Source: Pezizomycotina sp. ARF18
Lineage: Eukaryota > Ascomycota
DNA: 64,000 bases
Assembly: GCA_002224055.1 (NCBI GenBank)
Contig: AZLU01000030.1
Span: forward strand, 118,171 to 182,170
Direction: 5' to 3'
Below the pieces are notes generated by a model, which saw only the letters and a program-made list of their open reading frames with translations, was not told where the DNA came from and did no database searches. This document shows, piece by piece, positions 35,398 to 45,951 of the stretch. The translations under genes were made by a program, and so were the position numbers. The stretch's first letter is position 1. Every line of letters starts with the position of its first letter.

Positions 35398-38300
35398 ATG
35401 GACCACTGCCGAGACCAAGTGGATCCACGTCCGAGGCATGGGAGGTACCATTTGTTGCCCGCCCGGATTATACCTACTCCATATGTGGTCAACAGTCTCA
35501 CCTCCGCTTCAAGAATTTCTCGAGTGAGCATGGCTTTGACCTTGAAGATGACAGTCAGGCTTACTCTAGGAATAATCGGCACTCTACCGAAGACACCGCA
35601 GCGTTCGTGCAGTCATGGCTGTATTTCGGCCTTCTAACACAGATAACCCAGATGCAGGTGAATACGTCCATTTCATCAAGCACTCAATCAATGGAGATCG
35701 GCCGTTGTTATCGTCAGCCGCGCTTAAGGATCTACCGGTATAGTCTTGAGAAGAATAAGTCACGATGATTATGATTGGGATGACGAGGAGGCGGATATAG
35801 ACCAGAGGGAGTACGGAAGGATCTCCGACCTTTTGCAATTTACAGAAGATATATGCGCGCGCATTGACCGTCAGGGTCGGGCATAGCGAAACACGAGCCG
35901 TTAGCCGTCATACTGCTGTCGATAAGAGTGTTGATTGACACGCTTTGGGTGGTCAGCATGGGCATTGCGCCGGGCCAAATTGTCCCTCTTGAATGGAACC
36001 CAACGAATCAGCTGCCACGATAGCAGAGGTAGGCGGCGGATGCTGTCGAACGGATGGTGCCCAATTCAAATACATTACATTTTACGGAATTTTCACACTC
36101 CTTTGGTATGCTACGTATCGCAAATCAAGCGGCGGCATAGAGCTGGCGTAACACTAACAATTGTCCAACCGATGGGCAAGGATGCAAGGCGTTTAACATT
36201 GACGAGGCCATTTACAAAACCCGCCACGCAAATAAGGGATGTCCATGTAGATTCATCGGCATACCGGAGGAGCAGATGAGAAGTATAGTCGATAGCGGCG
36301 GTATACCGCTGGCGTACGTCAATCGCGATATGTCGCTCGGCGTCAAAGCCGCGACCGAAAATGATGCGTACGTCGCCTTCTCGCACGTATGTCCGACGGC
36401 CTCGGCAACGCGATGGAGAATTCGATACCAGCATGCCAGCTTCAGAAACTAGACAGTTATATGAAGAAATGCGGACAGCTATCGCACAGTCCCGGGGCGG
36501 GTTACTTTAACGGTTTAGACTTGATAAAGCTGTCTAAGGCGTATCAGGCGAAATACTTTTGGCTCGATACTCTATGTATACTGCAGGTAATGATCCGGCG
36601 ACCAAAGCGCTGAACGTAAGGCGATTAATACCATCGCACCGACGTTCGCTGGCGCAAACCGAGTCATCGTCCTGGATTACGACTCAAAGAACTTCAGCCT
36701 TAAAGGGCCCAGTGGACGGACGTCGCCACCCGTATGTTATTCTCAAGTTGGGTGGGACGTTGTTGGACCCTGGAAGAAGGTGCGCTTAGCCGCGCGTGTC
36801 AGATCGAGTGTGTGGATGGTTCATTCGATCGAACGCTGCTACCCGGAAAGCAGCATCTTCTCCGGGTACATTTATACTCGAGAGACTACATTCTATATAA
36901 TTCGAAGCTGGAAAGGCGGGCGGCGGCTTTCTACTTAGGAAGTCCTGAGGTTCGTCAACCCGAAGGGGCCTTCAGAAAAGAACACACAGAATATTCGAAC
37001 GACGGGTAAAGAGGATGGTGGACATACCACTCGAGCTAGCGATGGATGAGGCATTCTTCCGGGAACATAAAGAAGCTTTGTAGAGCGTGATCCGAACTGA
37101 GGAAGCATTCGAAGAAGATATTATGCGCCATTTTCAGTTATGCTGGAACAATTTAGGCAGACGACAGACGTCGAGATCGGAGGATAGGATGATGATATTG
37201 TCGAATCTTCTGGATCTAAACGCTTTCAAGATCATGGCTTCCCCTCAGCCGATGGCTTCATTACTTAGGGCGTTGCCGGGCGTGCCACTGTCATTAATTT
37301 ACAATCCGGAGTCCAATCAGCCTAAACCCTATAACAACCGAAACGGGCGATGATAATGGCGCTGACTTCAATAGATGGTTGCCATTGTATCCGGGCCTCT
37401 ACCAGTACCTTCGCACGAATTTTTGGAATGGAAGAATGACTATCTTTATATCGACTACAAACCAGAATTTACGCAGATGTTTCTCTTAGATGACATTGAT
37501 TCCATTACGACTGCGAAGGGAGAGCTGGAGTTTGCTATTCATAGTGTCAGATACCACAAAGGCCAAAGGCCCTCCCCCTCTATGAAATACAAATTCCGTA
37601 TCGAATTTCTGCGGCACGGACGGAATCCTGTCCCTAAACTCGAAAAGTTACCAGCTTGTATCCTGATCGATAGAGATGACCGGCGGCAGCCTTCCGAGAC
37701 GCCTCCGGAACATTGATGCTGCACGGTGCTTACCTGCGGGTTGAAGAACTACGTTTCAGTCATGACGACGGCGCGATATCGGATTTTCAGGTCCGAGAAC
37801 GGCTGTTGTTCGTGGTAGCGAGAACAACGACGAGCCAGCAGATCGCGGCGTACCCAGACGCGGCGGACCACTTCTGCCGCCTCCCTCTGTTAGAATGCCA
37901 CGAAACTCTCGCTACCAAGTCATGCTACGTTCGATTGTCCGATACGCGCTTTCCTAATCTCTATGGAACAGAGTGATCATCCAGATGCTCGGGCCTATAG
38001 CTCCGTTCAAAATTGGACACTGAAGTTGCGGCATAGTAAGTAACACGATTCCTCCTTATAGCGTAAAGAACATAGGGAAACACGTGTATAGAGAATGCGC
38101 GGGCACAATAATGATAATTAATAGTATATGTATATATATTATTGTGCTAATCTAAGGATATCAACGATAATCAGATTGTCCTGCTTCCGACGCCATACCT
38201 CCCGCGTCCGTGCCATTAAATTTGGGGCTTCAATTTTATAGCCGTCGGTATTCTCATTGCTCCGTACCTGATAATCACAACTCTTCCATGCTCATATTCG

Positions 38301-38758
38301 CCTACAACACGTATAAAACTTTTTCAGGGCTCCTCTCAACGGTAGATGTGTCGTAGCGCTCTGGTGGGGCCTTCATAGCGGGAACCCTGCTGGACGGCGT
38401 AATGTACTGGGACATAATGGAACTCGGCAGCTCCTCTCTCTTCTGGCTGATTATGAAACCATACGGCCGATGAATAGGCGCGAAAGTATTTTCGTGGCAA
38501 TGCAGCTGGTGGACATTCGATGTCCCTGATTACCTTGAGCATATATAAATGGTTTGTAGCCCCGCGGCTATTCGCGGAGTGGGTTACTAGCTTTAGGCCC
38601 GCCGGCCAACGACGGAACAAGAGCTACCGTGGTCTAGGAAGGCGAGCTGGATGCGAGCGAAGATATGGGGCTTGCTCAAATGGATTGCTTCTAAGGTTGA
38701 CCCAGGAGTCGAAGAAGTCTTGAGGAAACAGGAGGCTAAGGCTACAAAAGATGATTGA
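35398..38758 (+). CDS. HET (heterokaryon incompatibility) domain protein
   Basis: HET proteins act in fungal self/non-self recognition and can trigger cell death after fusion of unlike hyphae. Joined across frames, the protein is about 1,020 residues. After the start comes DLEDDSQAYSRNNRHSTEDT and AAFVQSWLYFGLL. A Cys-rich patch follows (CPTDGQGC, KGCPCRFIGIP; about 36155-36260). The HET core is clear: AYVAFSHV plus (shifted) SDGLGNAM near 36366-36415, YFWLDTLCI near 36555-36583, TIAPTFAGANRVIVLDYDSK near 36625-36690, and SSWVGRCWTLEEGAL near 36738-36785. A conserved tail (DRMMILSNLLDLNAFKIM, WLPLYPG) and an intron at 38036-38327 (GTAAGT...TTTTCAG) lead to a basic C-terminus ending EAKATKDD. 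At least eight frameshifts; the missing G in HVWSDG is a homopolymer loss. The core motif reads LCILQ where LCIPQ is usual. Confidence 0.93.
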
Positions 38759-39314
38759 AACGGTTCAACATTTACATGTAGTTCTTACAAAATTGTCTTA
38801 GCTTTGCATTTTGGAAGTAAAAGCATCTAGACCTAGAACCAAAATACTGAAACTAGCAGCCGTTGTTTTCACGAAAGGAAACGCCATCCGGCACTCTGGA
38901 TCGCGAAATGATGATGTCCATGAGACAACGGTGATTTCCATGTCTTAGGCCAGTCCATGATAGGATTAGTAGCACAAAAGAGAAATACCCTCATTCTCAC
39001 TCATGTATCGGTATCGCCCGGAATATTAGCTGCGAATTTACTTACTTGCTATGTTAATGGTTCATTTCGACTTACAAGTCTCGGAGATTCATGACCTAGG
39101 CTCTGTTTGAGTGCTACCAGAATTTTACTTTCGTCAACATGCGAGGGCAAGTAACCCAAAAAATTCAAATTTTTATAACGTAGAATCATGAGGCAGGCTA
39201 AATCAACCAATATTTAACGTTCTGATTTAGTCCCTGAGTAATGGCGGAGGTTTCGTCCGTTGTGTAAACTACATTACTAAGTATTTTTAGAGGACCATTG
39301 TACGAAGGAAACCC
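38759..39314. other. Intergenic spacer and promoter region
   Basis: About 555 bp between two same-strand genes. AT-rich, no open frame of note and no recognised regulatory motif. It must carry the 3' end of the HET transcript and the promoter of the following gene. Confidence 0.6.
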
Positions 39315-42300
39315 ATGAAGATATCTCTTATCTTGTCGATAGCCGTTTCAGCCGCTGGCTGCTTCGCTGCGCCGCGTCCGAGTACAACGGAGAGCTCAAC
39401 CGGCATCAGCGTGCAGCCCGAGGAGGCCAACTGAGCGATAGCCTTAAATCAGTGGAACCGCAGACCAACGCTCACCACACTCCCCAAATTCCAGTCGAAA
39501 GGCAGTACGAAGCATTGTTGCAGAAGTTCGAGGAGAATAACAGATTCTTCAAGGAGGAAACAGTCTCCGTGCGTGAAACCAGGAAAGGTCTCACAGAAGT
39601 AGGTAATAGGCGAAAGGTGGAGATCGGCGCCACTCCAGAAGCCGAAATCAGCTTTAAACTACGGGACTTCCACGACGAAGTCAATGCGCTTACGAAAGAG
39701 TTCGTGCAGGATTTATTCGGCATCGCCCACGTGCGCCGTGGCCTTTTCAATATCGTTGACTGCTACCACATGCACAAACATGGTGCAGATATCATATTGA
39801 GACAAATCCAGGAAGGTGCAGGGTCTCCAGAGCTTGAACCGAAGGTACGGGAGCTCCGGGGCGCCATAGAGAAGGCCACAAAAGATGCAAGGGCCTTCCA
39901 GCAGGATTCTTTCGCGGACTGGCTTGACTTTGTTCTAAGGGAAACGATTGACGTCGGCCAGATGGGAATTGGCGGAATTAAAAATATACTCACCCCATTT
40001 ACACCACGAGAGGGTTATACCCGCTACATGGAGTTCAATTACATGATGAGCGTAACTTACAATAGCTTCAACGACGCCATCACAGAGCTCCTGAATCTTC
40101 TGCAGATGCGTTCCCACACCCCTCATTCACGGGGATCGACCTTAAGTTACTTGAGCAGATACAGAACTTGTTCACAGGTTCTTCCTCCGAGCGTTACGGG
40201 AGAAGGTGGAATGGCTGTTACGGCGCTAACGAAGAGTGATAAGGCACACAATATAAATTCAGCTTTTAGCCAGACTACTTACGATTTTACACAAGAGCTA
40301 GCTGAACGTGGGCTTGAATACTACGTCGCCATGCTGAGCAGCTTGGAAGCCGCGAGGCGCACGTGGCAGCAGGCGTCTAAACTGTGGAAGGAAGGCCAGA
40401 ATATGGAGAACCTGGCGCTCGTCGACGATCTCAACCTCGCCTGGTATCCCTCGAGCACGGATGATCCAGAGAAGGATCAGTTACTGAAAAAGGCGGCGGA
40501 CGTGGTCGCCCTCATAACAATTACGCACCAGAAAGACTTGAAGAAAGAGATAGAAAACTCCTTAAAATATATCGCGAACCGTGAGGAAATGGTATATTCA
40601 CCGTCCCTCGCAAAGTACATCAGCTGGACCTCGAGGATGCAGCGAGAACCCACTACATCTACTACGACCTGTGGATGCTCGACGATCGATTCAAACCCCT
40701 TAGAGAGATGTACCAAAATAACAAAATAGATGCTGAAGAAGTGTCCATCAACTACTACAAGACACTGGAATCTCGGTTCGAGGAGGAGACGAATAAGGAA
40801 AGGGAAATCCTCTACGATCTGAAGCATGGCCTCCGGAAATGTACACCGGAACAAACTCGCACGATGCTCGAGAAAGAAATCATGCTCGAGAAACTTTTAG
40901 TAGAGTTACCACAGTTGGATAAGAGTCGTCGCTATAAAAACCTCCGAAAGGTCTTCCAAGAAGAGATCCAGTGGTGAAGGGTGAGGAGGAAAGGCAAGCC
41001 ACGGAACCTCAGGGGCAACCATCGGGGCCTAAGAGTAAAAAGTCAAAAAGAACAAGAAGAATAAAAATAGTGGCAAAGTTAAGGAGCCTTCGGCTCAAGA
41101 GGATCTGAGGCCGTCGCTATCTGATGTCGATGGCCACAAGGAAACCATTCACGATGCGAATGCGCGCGAAGCCGAACTTCCCGCAGAAGCCTTGGAAAAA
41201 CCATCCGCCACGATCGCCCACTCGTCACCGCCCGAGATAGGACTTGAAACAGTGAACGAGCTCTTGGTACCACAGGGGCCGTCAGAATGGGAGGATAGGG
41301 AAGCAGCAGCCTCTCTGCTACAGATGATCCCAGCCCTACAGCCGAAGAAAAGAAGAAAAAAGGTACAGTCAGGCCCCAGGACACCACGGGTATCGATAAT
41401 ATCGGCCAAAACACTGGACAGGCCGCCACGGTTGTCCATGAAATAGAAGGGTCAAATACGGCTGATAATACCAATAAGCCGATCGAGCAGATACCTATGG
41501 ACCTTGATACCGGAAACCTTCGCGAAGACCAAGCTAAACATGAACCAGCTTGGAAGGAGGTCACGGTGAAGAAGACTAAGCAACGCACAGATACTGTACA
41601 AGCTTCGACGCAAAATCGCCCTGCCTTCAGAAAGTATGCACACGATGCTCAAAAGCCTAAGACACCATCAATGCCGAAAGAGCTCAAGATGGGTCCCAAA
41701 TTTGACACCACAAGCGAGCAGGACTTCCCGCGGATAGTTCCCGAGCAGCGTACAGAATCTACGGAAGCCCAACGCGACAGCTTGAACCTCGCGCGATGAG
41801 CGGGCCTTTAGTCTTGAGGACCCTTCTCAGTTACACGCCGGAGATATGAAATTGGGGTCTGCGTGGGTAACCAGTAACCTGGCTTCCAACCTGCAGGCGA
41901 ACATATTGAGCGAAGAAGTTTCCGTTCCAGAGATGCACAAACTAAAGCTTAGAACCAACGATGCCTCGGGAGAAAGCGCTACGGTCTTTGATACTACGGC
42001 CCACAGCGAAAATCTCCTATAAATGCATTTTCTGGAATAAATTCGCTGATTTCACATCCTTAGGAGAAATTTACGGCCTCAGAATCAGCCAGCACCGAGC
42101 CGACGACACCCAGCTGACCGTAAGATGTCCAGCCAGGCCTATTGGACGCAACCAACTGGTACAACGAAGTCGTCGGCGATGGTAGCTTGAATAGGTTAGG
42201 CCCGGATCTGATGCTAGACAGCGTGGAAAGTTCTGGATAAGCTCAAGGCAAATTTGAAGTGGGTTTTCAATACCGAGCACTTCAGGCACGCAATGCTGGC

Positions 42301-42550
42301 CACAAATCCGGCCGAGCCGACGTTGAGTACGTCCAGCACCATTTAGAGAGTCTCAGAAAGGCACTAGACGATCTCCGGCCTTGGATGATAAATCTCAACC
42401 AATACGAGCCGTTTGTACAGTCCGTTCAATACGATGCTGGGCGGCGTTGTACGTCTAGGGAGGATAGAGGAACTCAGGGAGATGCACACCAAACTATTTG
42501 ATTTGGTTCAAAATGAGGTGAATCGGATCAGAGGGCTAGGTTTCTTTTAA
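39315..42550 (+). CDS. Large coiled-coil, Lys-rich protein with signal peptide, unrecognised
   Basis: The start at 39315 gives a strong secretion signal (MKISLILSIAVSAAGCFAAP). One base shift near 39431 joins it to a 400-codon open frame, so the whole is about 1,075 residues. The body is mostly helical and charged: VERQYEALLQKFEENNRFF, RELRGAIEKATKDARAF, RRTWQQASKLWKEGQ, and after a shift near 40630 YYDLWMLDDRFKPLREMYQN. From about 40980 it turns disordered, with SKKSKKNKKNKNSGK and Pro/Thr/Glu-rich text. It ends in a second helical region (HHLESLRKALDDLRPW; IEELREMHTKLFDLVQNEVN) to the stop at 42548. A pair of compensating shifts lies near 40130-40200. No domain recognised. The secreted prediction depends on the joined frame; otherwise the body would be cytosolic or nuclear. 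Confidence 0.75.
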
Positions 42551-42847
42551 ATATCATATTTCCAATAATATACTGTATTATCATCTTTTTGAAATGATCA
42601 TATTAGCACTATCCTTTCAATACTACCATTCATTCATCTATTTATTTGTTTCGGGAACTACAGTTTCAGCTCGACCGCTTCGGGGCAGCGTGCTCTGAAG
42701 CTAGGCAGTACGTAGCTAATCTCAGAAAACTCCCTACCAACACATCACATGGTATTTTACCGCACCCATTGTCCCTTCATATCGGCCCTATTTTGTGACA
42801 GAATACAAAACTGCAAGATCATCTGTGCAAGATCATCTGTTCTAAGC
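42551..42847. other. Convergent 3' spacer
   Basis: About 300 bp between the stop codons of two converging genes. AT-rich at the left, with the near-perfect direct repeat GCAAGATCATCTGT at 42812-42841 (one unit overlapping the next). No gene seen. Confidence 0.6.
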
Positions 42848-44449
42848 TTAACGAAGAAACCCGGACGTACTTATCAAACCACTCCCGTATAATGCTACGT
42901 AAAGACCAGAATTGGCGTAAAGCATGAAAACCACTACGAGCAATAAAACACCAAGTACTACTCCTACGGCTATGAGGCCAGCTTTCAAAGATTCACGGTG
43001 CCGCTTAAATCGCGTGTTCCAGTATTTTGAGTACACCCGAATGCGATGGCGTCGGGTTCTACGGGATCAGTTACGATCGGGCGAGTTCGAATGTACCTTT
43101 GCTGAACTGTGTTTTAACGTAGACCTAAACATCGTCTCATTTGTATCAGCATTCTGCGCCAGTTCCAACGAAAAATTAGAGAAGTCCTCCAGTTTATTGA
43201 CATACCTGTGACAAAAACGCTTTACCGAGTACTATCCTATCGAGAACTGTCCCGTTGAAAATACGGGCTTCTGTAACGTTCGTCTGTAAAACCTTTTTCC
43301 CGTGCGGTCGATCGCCCGCCGTGGCTGCTCTAGCTCCTCGCTCGGAATCTCGAATGTAACCGGGTTATCTCCATTTTCGAGCGTTATCGCCATCGAGAAA
43401 CCGAACTTCGAGTTCCTAACTAGTCCCGGCTCGACTACGAAGAAGTCAGGATCCGGCGAGCCGGCGAGTTTATAACCGGTTACCTCCATAAACCTATCTA
43501 GCGCCGACTGCGAGAGGCGGAAGAGGTTGTCGTAACTTTTCCGCGCAAGTTAGAATATGTAAACTATCATGAAACAGTTAAAATTGATGACAACCTACGG
43601 CTCAATACACGCCTTCGTCCCCCCAGCTGCAGGATCAATAAGAACATCGGACTGCGACTCGGCGTCGGATCCTTCCCGTATGATCGCCATGCTCTTGATC
43701 TCCACTTCCAGCGGACAGTGCCTTTGCGCACCCAAATCTGGATTCGTATTGATCTCAAACTTCGTAAAGCTTCCCCTAACGCTCGCAGTATCGTAACCGC
43801 CAAAGACAATATTGCCCGGTCGAGGATTAGCAACAGACGTACTCCCGCGTTAAGTCCCCACCCATCGTATGGATATCCCGCTTTCTTCAGCGCTTCCAGA
43901 AGCGTCGCGTTCGCCACTCTATGCCTAATGCGCGACGTTCTGGTTCTGCCCGTCGTCTATAGTACTAACGATAACATCCTTTAGATCCGGTCCGTTTGGA
44001 AAACTCAGCGACGTCAAACCAGGTTTCCCCATGGGATCTTGGAATCTGTGCTTATCGCCAACCAGTTACGGTCCTTGTCAAGATCGCTAACGGGCTCGTA
44101 GGTATATTCTCCTTCTTCGTTCGCGTACGTTCGTTAAATGTCCCGCCGCGGCGCGACTGGCACTGCGCGAATGTAATGTTTTGTACCTTTTCGTCGACGG
44201 CGCATAGGGCTGTACCCATGAGGTAGATGTTGGCGGTGAACGTGCTCGGCATAACACAAAGGTTCCGACCGTCGCGGCGGCGATGAAAGCGCCCCAGGAG
44301 TCGACGCCTACTTGGGTGTTACCGCTACAGTTGGCTAGTCGGAGCGTTAGAGGTTGCTGAGGTAGACATTCTCCAGACGCAGCGGCGGCGAACCATAGTA
44401 CGCTGAATAGAGCGGAAATGGCCGTGATCAGACGCTTGCGAAGATCCAT
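42848..44449 (-). CDS. Aspartic-protease-like membrane protein, probably non-catalytic
   Basis: Peptidase A1-fold protein of about 530 residues. The start at 44449 gives a signal peptide (MDLRKRLITAISALFSVLWF). The region equivalent to the first catalytic loop reads MPSTFTANIYLMG, so Ser replaces the catalytic Asp of the usual DTGSSNLWV. Cys-containing CQSRRGGTFNE follows, as in many fungal A1-like proteins. The typical NPRPGNIVFGGYDTA lies near 43785-43825. The second catalytic region reads VLIDPAAGGT, lacking the DTG/DSG motif. Further on come TFEIPSEEL (about 43350) and FSLELAQNADTNET. The C-terminus has one membrane helix, GLIAVGVVLGVLLLVVVFML (about 42905-42970), preceded by a basic stretch, so the domain is predicted outside the cell, anchored. 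Several frameshifts. The pseudoprotease call is inference from the missing motifs. Confidence 0.82.
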
Positions 44450-45951
44450 TAAGGCGTCCAGTTTTCAGCGACCCCGGTATCATTTAAGCATTTTTTGGAG
44501 TAATATGGGGAGTAAATGGATTTAATAATGGTTCCTTTGTAGGCGTGTAGACCAAAGGTTGCTTTCTATCGGTCCAGCCTTGCTGCTGCGGCATCCGGTC
44601 TATTAAAACAAAACACCTTGTACTGCGTGACAAACTTGCTCGTGCTGTGATATCTTCAAGCTTGCAACGACGGGAAACATTATCCCCTTCTAGAAACATA
44701 AAATATCGTGCGGTACACGAAAGAAAGCGATCCTCGCATAGATGCGTCGGAAAGACAGTCCGTTAATTTGTCATAAAAATAGTGCCCATGGCCCTCTGCA
44801 GACTTGCTTTGATATCACACCAGTGACGCCCTCAGCCAATTATATTGCAGCTGTATTGCCAACCCTGCCAAGTGTTCTTAATGTACGCAAAACCCCACGG
44901 CGACTGCCCGTTTTCCTTGAAGATTGAGCTTTGCCCACATTCACAGTCATGAGTAGATTGTAGTAGTAGCCTCCACGGCATGAGTACCTGACAGTTCCAT
45001 GGATTTTAGCACTATGGTCTATGTTTATTCGAAGATTCGCCCTCCGCAACGCCAACAGGGATTCCACGGTGCGATTCCTTGACTTTTTGCAGCGGGGTTC
45101 GGTTGCGGGGTGCATGAGGTCGCGGGGGGGATAGCATAGCCTCAATAAGTGCAGCTGCAGGATCAGCCCCATTTTTTTGGCGCCGTGGAAGGATTAATTG
45201 TCCACGATACACGGTCAAATCATGCCGGCCTACCTTAAATATTGCTCCGTGAAGCGAAGCTCATGAATCAGACTCTGTGTTGTATTCACCCAGCAGTTGC
45301 GTCAGGAGTGGTGAGCTTCCATAGCGACGAACCTACGTGACAGAGATCGCTGGAGAAACTAGGTGTTTCAACGTGGATACCCTATGTCTAAATAAAACGA
45401 AAAACGCGCCGAAGGGTCTCGTCTAAGCAGCATGACACGATATAGTAGATAATAATGCTTAGAAGAGTGCCGCTCGCGATACTCGATATATCTATATAAT
45501 ATTTGATAGCCTTCCGATTACCCTAAGCTCTTCTATAGTTGAGATTATCCATTGAGGTCATTAGTGTAACCCAAATGGTACAAGCTCGCCATAAGAGCAG
45601 CAGATCGTATTGAAACGAGCGCGAGACCTAAAAAATGGGATAGGATGAAAGAGTTGGTAGCTAACAAAAAACAAGCTTCAAGCTAGCAACGTATCTTATG
45701 CCGGATCTTTCATAACGCCCAGTTATTTTTCAAGTTCATGAGCCTCAAGCTTGACGCCAAAGCGACTGATAGCTTTAAGTTAACCTTAGTCATGACTGGA
45801 ATCCAGTCTTGAGGCAGGAATATATAAATTCTCCTTGGCGCCTTCTGCCAGCCCCCGATACCAAGGACCTCCTCCAAGTCTATCTCAGATAGTAGCTCTT
45901 TACTGGACAAATCAAAAATAGATCTAAGATAAAAAGGACTAAGCTAACATC
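44450..45951. other. Intergenic region between divergent genes
   Basis: Shared upstream region of the aspartic-protease-like gene and the serine peptidase gene. A minus-strand ATG frame at 44840-45172 (110 codons, basic) and a minus frame at 45710-45910 (KELLSEIDLEEVLGIGGWQK) have coding-like composition but no recognised family; the second has no ATG at its head. Either could be a small gene or a transposon relic. Confidence 0.5.
44840..45172 (-). CDS. Possible small hypothetical protein
   Basis: ATG-initiated frame of 110 codons, starting MGLILQLHLLRLCYPP and rich in Arg and Cys (TEPRCKKSRNRTVESLLALR, VRYSCRGGYYYN). An adjacent frame upstream (45012-45218, ILPRRQKNGADPAAALIEAM) could be the true N-terminal part joined by one base. 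GC is higher than in flanking DNA. No family recognised and no neighbour logic. Confidence 0.22.
   Translation of the reverse strand: MGLILQLHLLRLCYPPRDLMHPATEPRCKKSRNRTVESLLALRRANLRINIDHSAKIHGTVRYSCRGGYYYNLLMTVNVGKAQSSRKTGSRRGVLRTLRTLGRVGNTAAI

Noticed and set aside
44450-45951. A gasdermin or small death effector next to the serine peptidase
   Set aside because: The only frames there are about 110 codons or less, basic, and show nothing resembling a gasdermin; the idea has no sequence support.
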